A DNA stretch of 7,242 bases from Oscillospiraceae bacterium (lineage in GTDB: Bacteria; Bacillota; Clostridia; Oscillospirales; Oscillospiraceae), in contig JAFSFK010000075.1 in NCBI GenBank assembly GCA_017435245.1, positions 1-7,242 of the forward strand, given 5' to 3'. The position numbers and the translations under genes were made by a program. The notes beneath the pieces are model-generated. The model had not been told where the DNA came from. It saw only the letters and a program-made list of their open reading frames with translations, and made no database searches. This document shows positions 5,912-7,242 of this stretch, in pieces (positions within the stretch are counted from its first letter, which is position 1; every line of letters starts with the position of its first letter).

Positions 5912-6928
5912 TTATTCTTCATATCCCTTGGGGTTGCTGCTCTGCCAGCGCCAGGAATCCCGGCACATATCCTCCAGATTCTTTTCCGCTTTCCAGTCCA
6001 GCTTTTGGGTGCTCTTACAGGGGTCAGCATAACACACCGCCACATCGCCGGGACGGCGGTCTACGATCTCATAAGGAACAGCGACCCGGTTCACATTGAT
6101 GAAGGTGTGTACCATATCCAGCACGCTGTAGCCGGTACCGGTACCCAGATTGAACACTTCACAACCGGCATTTTCCAGAGCGTACTTCACCGCCGCCACG
6201 TGCCCCTTTGCCAGGTCCACCACGTGAATGTAGTCCCGGACACCGGTGCCGTCGGGGGTATCGTAGTCGTTGCCGAACACGCTGAGTTTCTCCCGTCTGC
6301 CCACCGCCACCTGGGTGATATAGGGCATCAGATTGTTGGGGATTCCACGGGGATCTTCGCCGATGCGTCCGCTCTCGTGGGCACCAATGGGATTGAAGTA
6401 GCGCAGCAGCACCACGCTCCACTTTTCGTCAGCTTTGGCAATACCGGATAAGATCTGCTCGGTCATATACTTGGTCCAGCCGTAGGGATTGGTGCAGCCG
6501 CCGGTACGGCTGGTCTCCCGCAAAGGCATCTCATTATCGCTGCCGTAGACCGTAGCGGAGGAAGAAAAAATGATATTCTTCATTCCCACTTCAGTCATCA
6601 CCTTGGTGAGCACCAGGGTAGAATTAAGGTTGTTATCATAGTAACGCCAGGGCTGGGCGACGCTTTCGCCCACTGCCTTCAGACCTGCGAAGTGAATGAC
6701 GCAGTCGATCTCGTTTTCGGCGAAGATCTTACGAAGCAGTCCTTCGTCCCGGACATCGCCCTCATAAAAGCGAAGGGTCTTTCCGGTGAGCTCCTGAACC
6801 CGGTCCAAAGACTTCTTGCTGGAATTGCACAGATTGTCGATGACCACCACGCCGTAGCCGCTTTCCAGCAGCTCCAGACAAGTGTGGCTGCCGATATAAC
6901 CGGCACCGCCGGTAACCAAAATATTCAT
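5912..6928 (-). CDS. galE: UDP-glucose 4-epimerase
   Basis: Interconverts UDP-galactose and UDP-glucose with tightly bound NAD, in the Leloir pathway and in supply of sugar nucleotides for cell-surface glycans. 338 residues, the same length as E. coli GalE, and alignable with it almost without gaps. It is a short-chain dehydrogenase fold with NAD motif TGGAGYIGSH (residues 6-15), HFAGLKAVGES (79-89), FSSSATVYG with Ser124, and the catalytic pair Tyr149-Lys153 in NPYGWTK. NPIGAHESG (179-187), IPNNLMPY (196-203) and GTGVRDYIHV (227-236) follow, with RRPGD at 291-295. Position 299, Tyr in E. coli, is Cys, as in the human enzyme that also acts on UDP-GlcNAc. GGGGAGG (6937-6943, - strand) lies 8 nt before the ATG. 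It is a single gene convergent with the GH13 gene, with its own promoter and terminator. Confidence 0.97.
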   Translation of the reverse strand: MNILVTGGAGYIGSHTCLELLESGYGVVVIDNLCNSSKKSLDRVQELTGKTLRFYEGDVRDEGLLRKIFAENEIDCVIHFAGLKAVGESVAQPWRYYDNNLNSTLVLTKVMTEVGMKNIIFSSSATVYGSDNEMPLRETSRTGGCTNPYGWTKYMTEQILSGIAKADEKWSVVLLRYFNPIGAHESGRIGEDPRGIPNNLMPYITQVAVGRREKLSVFGNDYDTPDGTGVRDYIHVVDLAKGHVAAVKYALENAGCEVFNLGTGTGYSVLDMVHTFINVNRVAVPYEIVDRRPGDVAVCYADPCKSTQKLDWKAEKNLEDMCRDSWRWQSSNPKGYEE

Positions 6929-6961
6929 ACGGGCATCCTCCCCAATTTATGTTCTGTTTTA

Positions 6962-6990
6962 ATTTTACTGCAACATCTGTAAAAAAGCAA
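6962..6990 (-). promoter_or_regulatory. Candidate sigma-A promoter of galE
   Basis: On the - strand TTGCTT (6985-6990) and TAAAAT (6962-6967) are separated by exactly 17 nt. The -10 matches the consensus at five of six bases and the -35 at three (TTG). Transcription would begin roughly 25-30 nt before the galE ATG, leaving room for the GGGGAGG ribosome binding site. Confidence 0.55.
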
Positions 6991-7031
6991 GCCATCTGGT
7001 TTGTTAAATTCTATCATTGTTATTTCGCAGG

Positions 7032-7040
7032 TGATATAAT
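7032..7040 (+). promoter_or_regulatory. Extended -10 promoter motif directed rightward
   Basis: TGATATAAT is a perfect extended -10 (TGnTATAAT). No good -35 lies 16-18 nt upstream, which extended -10 promoters can tolerate. It points away from galE toward the right edge. No convincing gene follows within the window: an ATG at 7042 is too close to the motif and has no ribosome binding site. The target, if any, lies beyond the window. Confidence 0.4.
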
Positions 7041-7080
7041 AATGCACATCAATTCTGCTGCTTTCCATCCGCACCCAATA

Positions 7081-7242
7081 GCCCCGCCAAATTCCGGTTT
7101 ATCGAGTAATCAATGTAGGGCGGGGCCTGTCCTGTTGCGGTACCCGGCAGTCACTTCGCCTATCAAAGCAGGCTCGTGCCTTGCCGACCGCAGCCACTCG
7201 CTCAGGTCGCTTTTTCCGCCACCGGCGGCGCTCCCATCGCTC
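7081..7242. repeat. Second, divergent copy or fragment of the hairpin-element family (cut by window end)
   Basis: AAATTCCGGTTTATCG at 7089-7104 matches the left outer arm of the 3325-3537 element at 15 of 16 bases and the inverted right arm at 14 of 16. Ten bases on, TGTAGGGCGGGG (7114-7125) resembles the inner arm TGTAGGGGCG. GCCCCGCC (7081-7088) and GGCGGGGC (7119-7126) form an 8-bp inverted repeat around the arm. A small CCGCC-ACC-GGCGG hairpin is at 7216-7228. The remainder has no recognisable gene. The far end lies outside the window, so whether it is complete is unknown. Confidence 0.55.

Noticed and set aside
5578..6032. Overlapping + strand open frames of 86 and 101 codons after the small gene
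   Set aside because: They run through the palindromes, the galE terminator and the galE 3' end in antisense, and have no convincing start signals.
6005..6451. 148-codon + strand open frame inside galE
   Set aside because: It is the complement of the well-supported galE coding sequence.
7042..7242. Open frame from an ATG to the right edge of the window (67 codons)
   Set aside because: The ATG is 1 base after a -10 motif with no ribosome binding site, and the frame crosses the repeat arm. The - strand is also open for long stretches here, as expected for GC-rich repeat DNA.

Overview
The window is ordinary chromosomal DNA, probably from a moderately GC-rich gut-type Clostridia (Oscillospirales-like Firmicute). 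This placement is inference. It rests on the two-subunit GlgC/GlgD ADP-glucose pyrophosphorylase typical of Firmicutes, strong AGGAGG-type ribosome binding sites, and short palindromic intergenic repeats of a kind common in that group. No single marker in the window fixes the genus.

Left part (1-3314): the end of a glycogen synthesis operon on the + strand. The 3' part of glgC (catalytic ADP-glucose pyrophosphorylase) is followed by glgD (its non-catalytic paralogue) and glgA (ADP-glucose-dependent glycogen synthase). They are very tightly packed: the glgD Shine-Dalgarno overlaps the glgC stop, and glgD and glgA overlap by ATGA. A perfect palindromic terminator closes the operon.

Middle (3315-5626): a 213-bp inverted-repeat element made of six packed hairpins inside two-part terminal inverted repeats sits between the operon terminator and the promoter of a cytoplasmic GH13 alpha-glucan hydrolase. 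That enzyme could act on glycogen-derived or imported malto-oligosaccharides. A 59-codon cysteine-rich small gene starts directly on the hydrolase stop (TAAATG). Its last codons and stop appear to come from an AT-rich hairpin repeat.

Right part (5627-7242): about 285 bp of palindromic repeats and a terminator separate these genes from a convergent galE (UDP-galactose 4-epimerase, - strand). galE has cysteine at the position of E. coli Tyr299, which suggests it may also accept UDP-GlcNAc/GalNAc. Beyond galE, the last 314 bp hold its promoter, an oppositely directed extended -10 motif, and what looks like the beginning of a second copy of the hairpin element, cut by the window edge.

Together the genes cover sugar-nucleotide and storage-polysaccharide metabolism: ADP-glucose synthesis, glycogen elongation, alpha-glucan breakdown and UDP-hexose interconversion. 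The least routine content is the intergenic repeat families and the small cysteine-rich gene.
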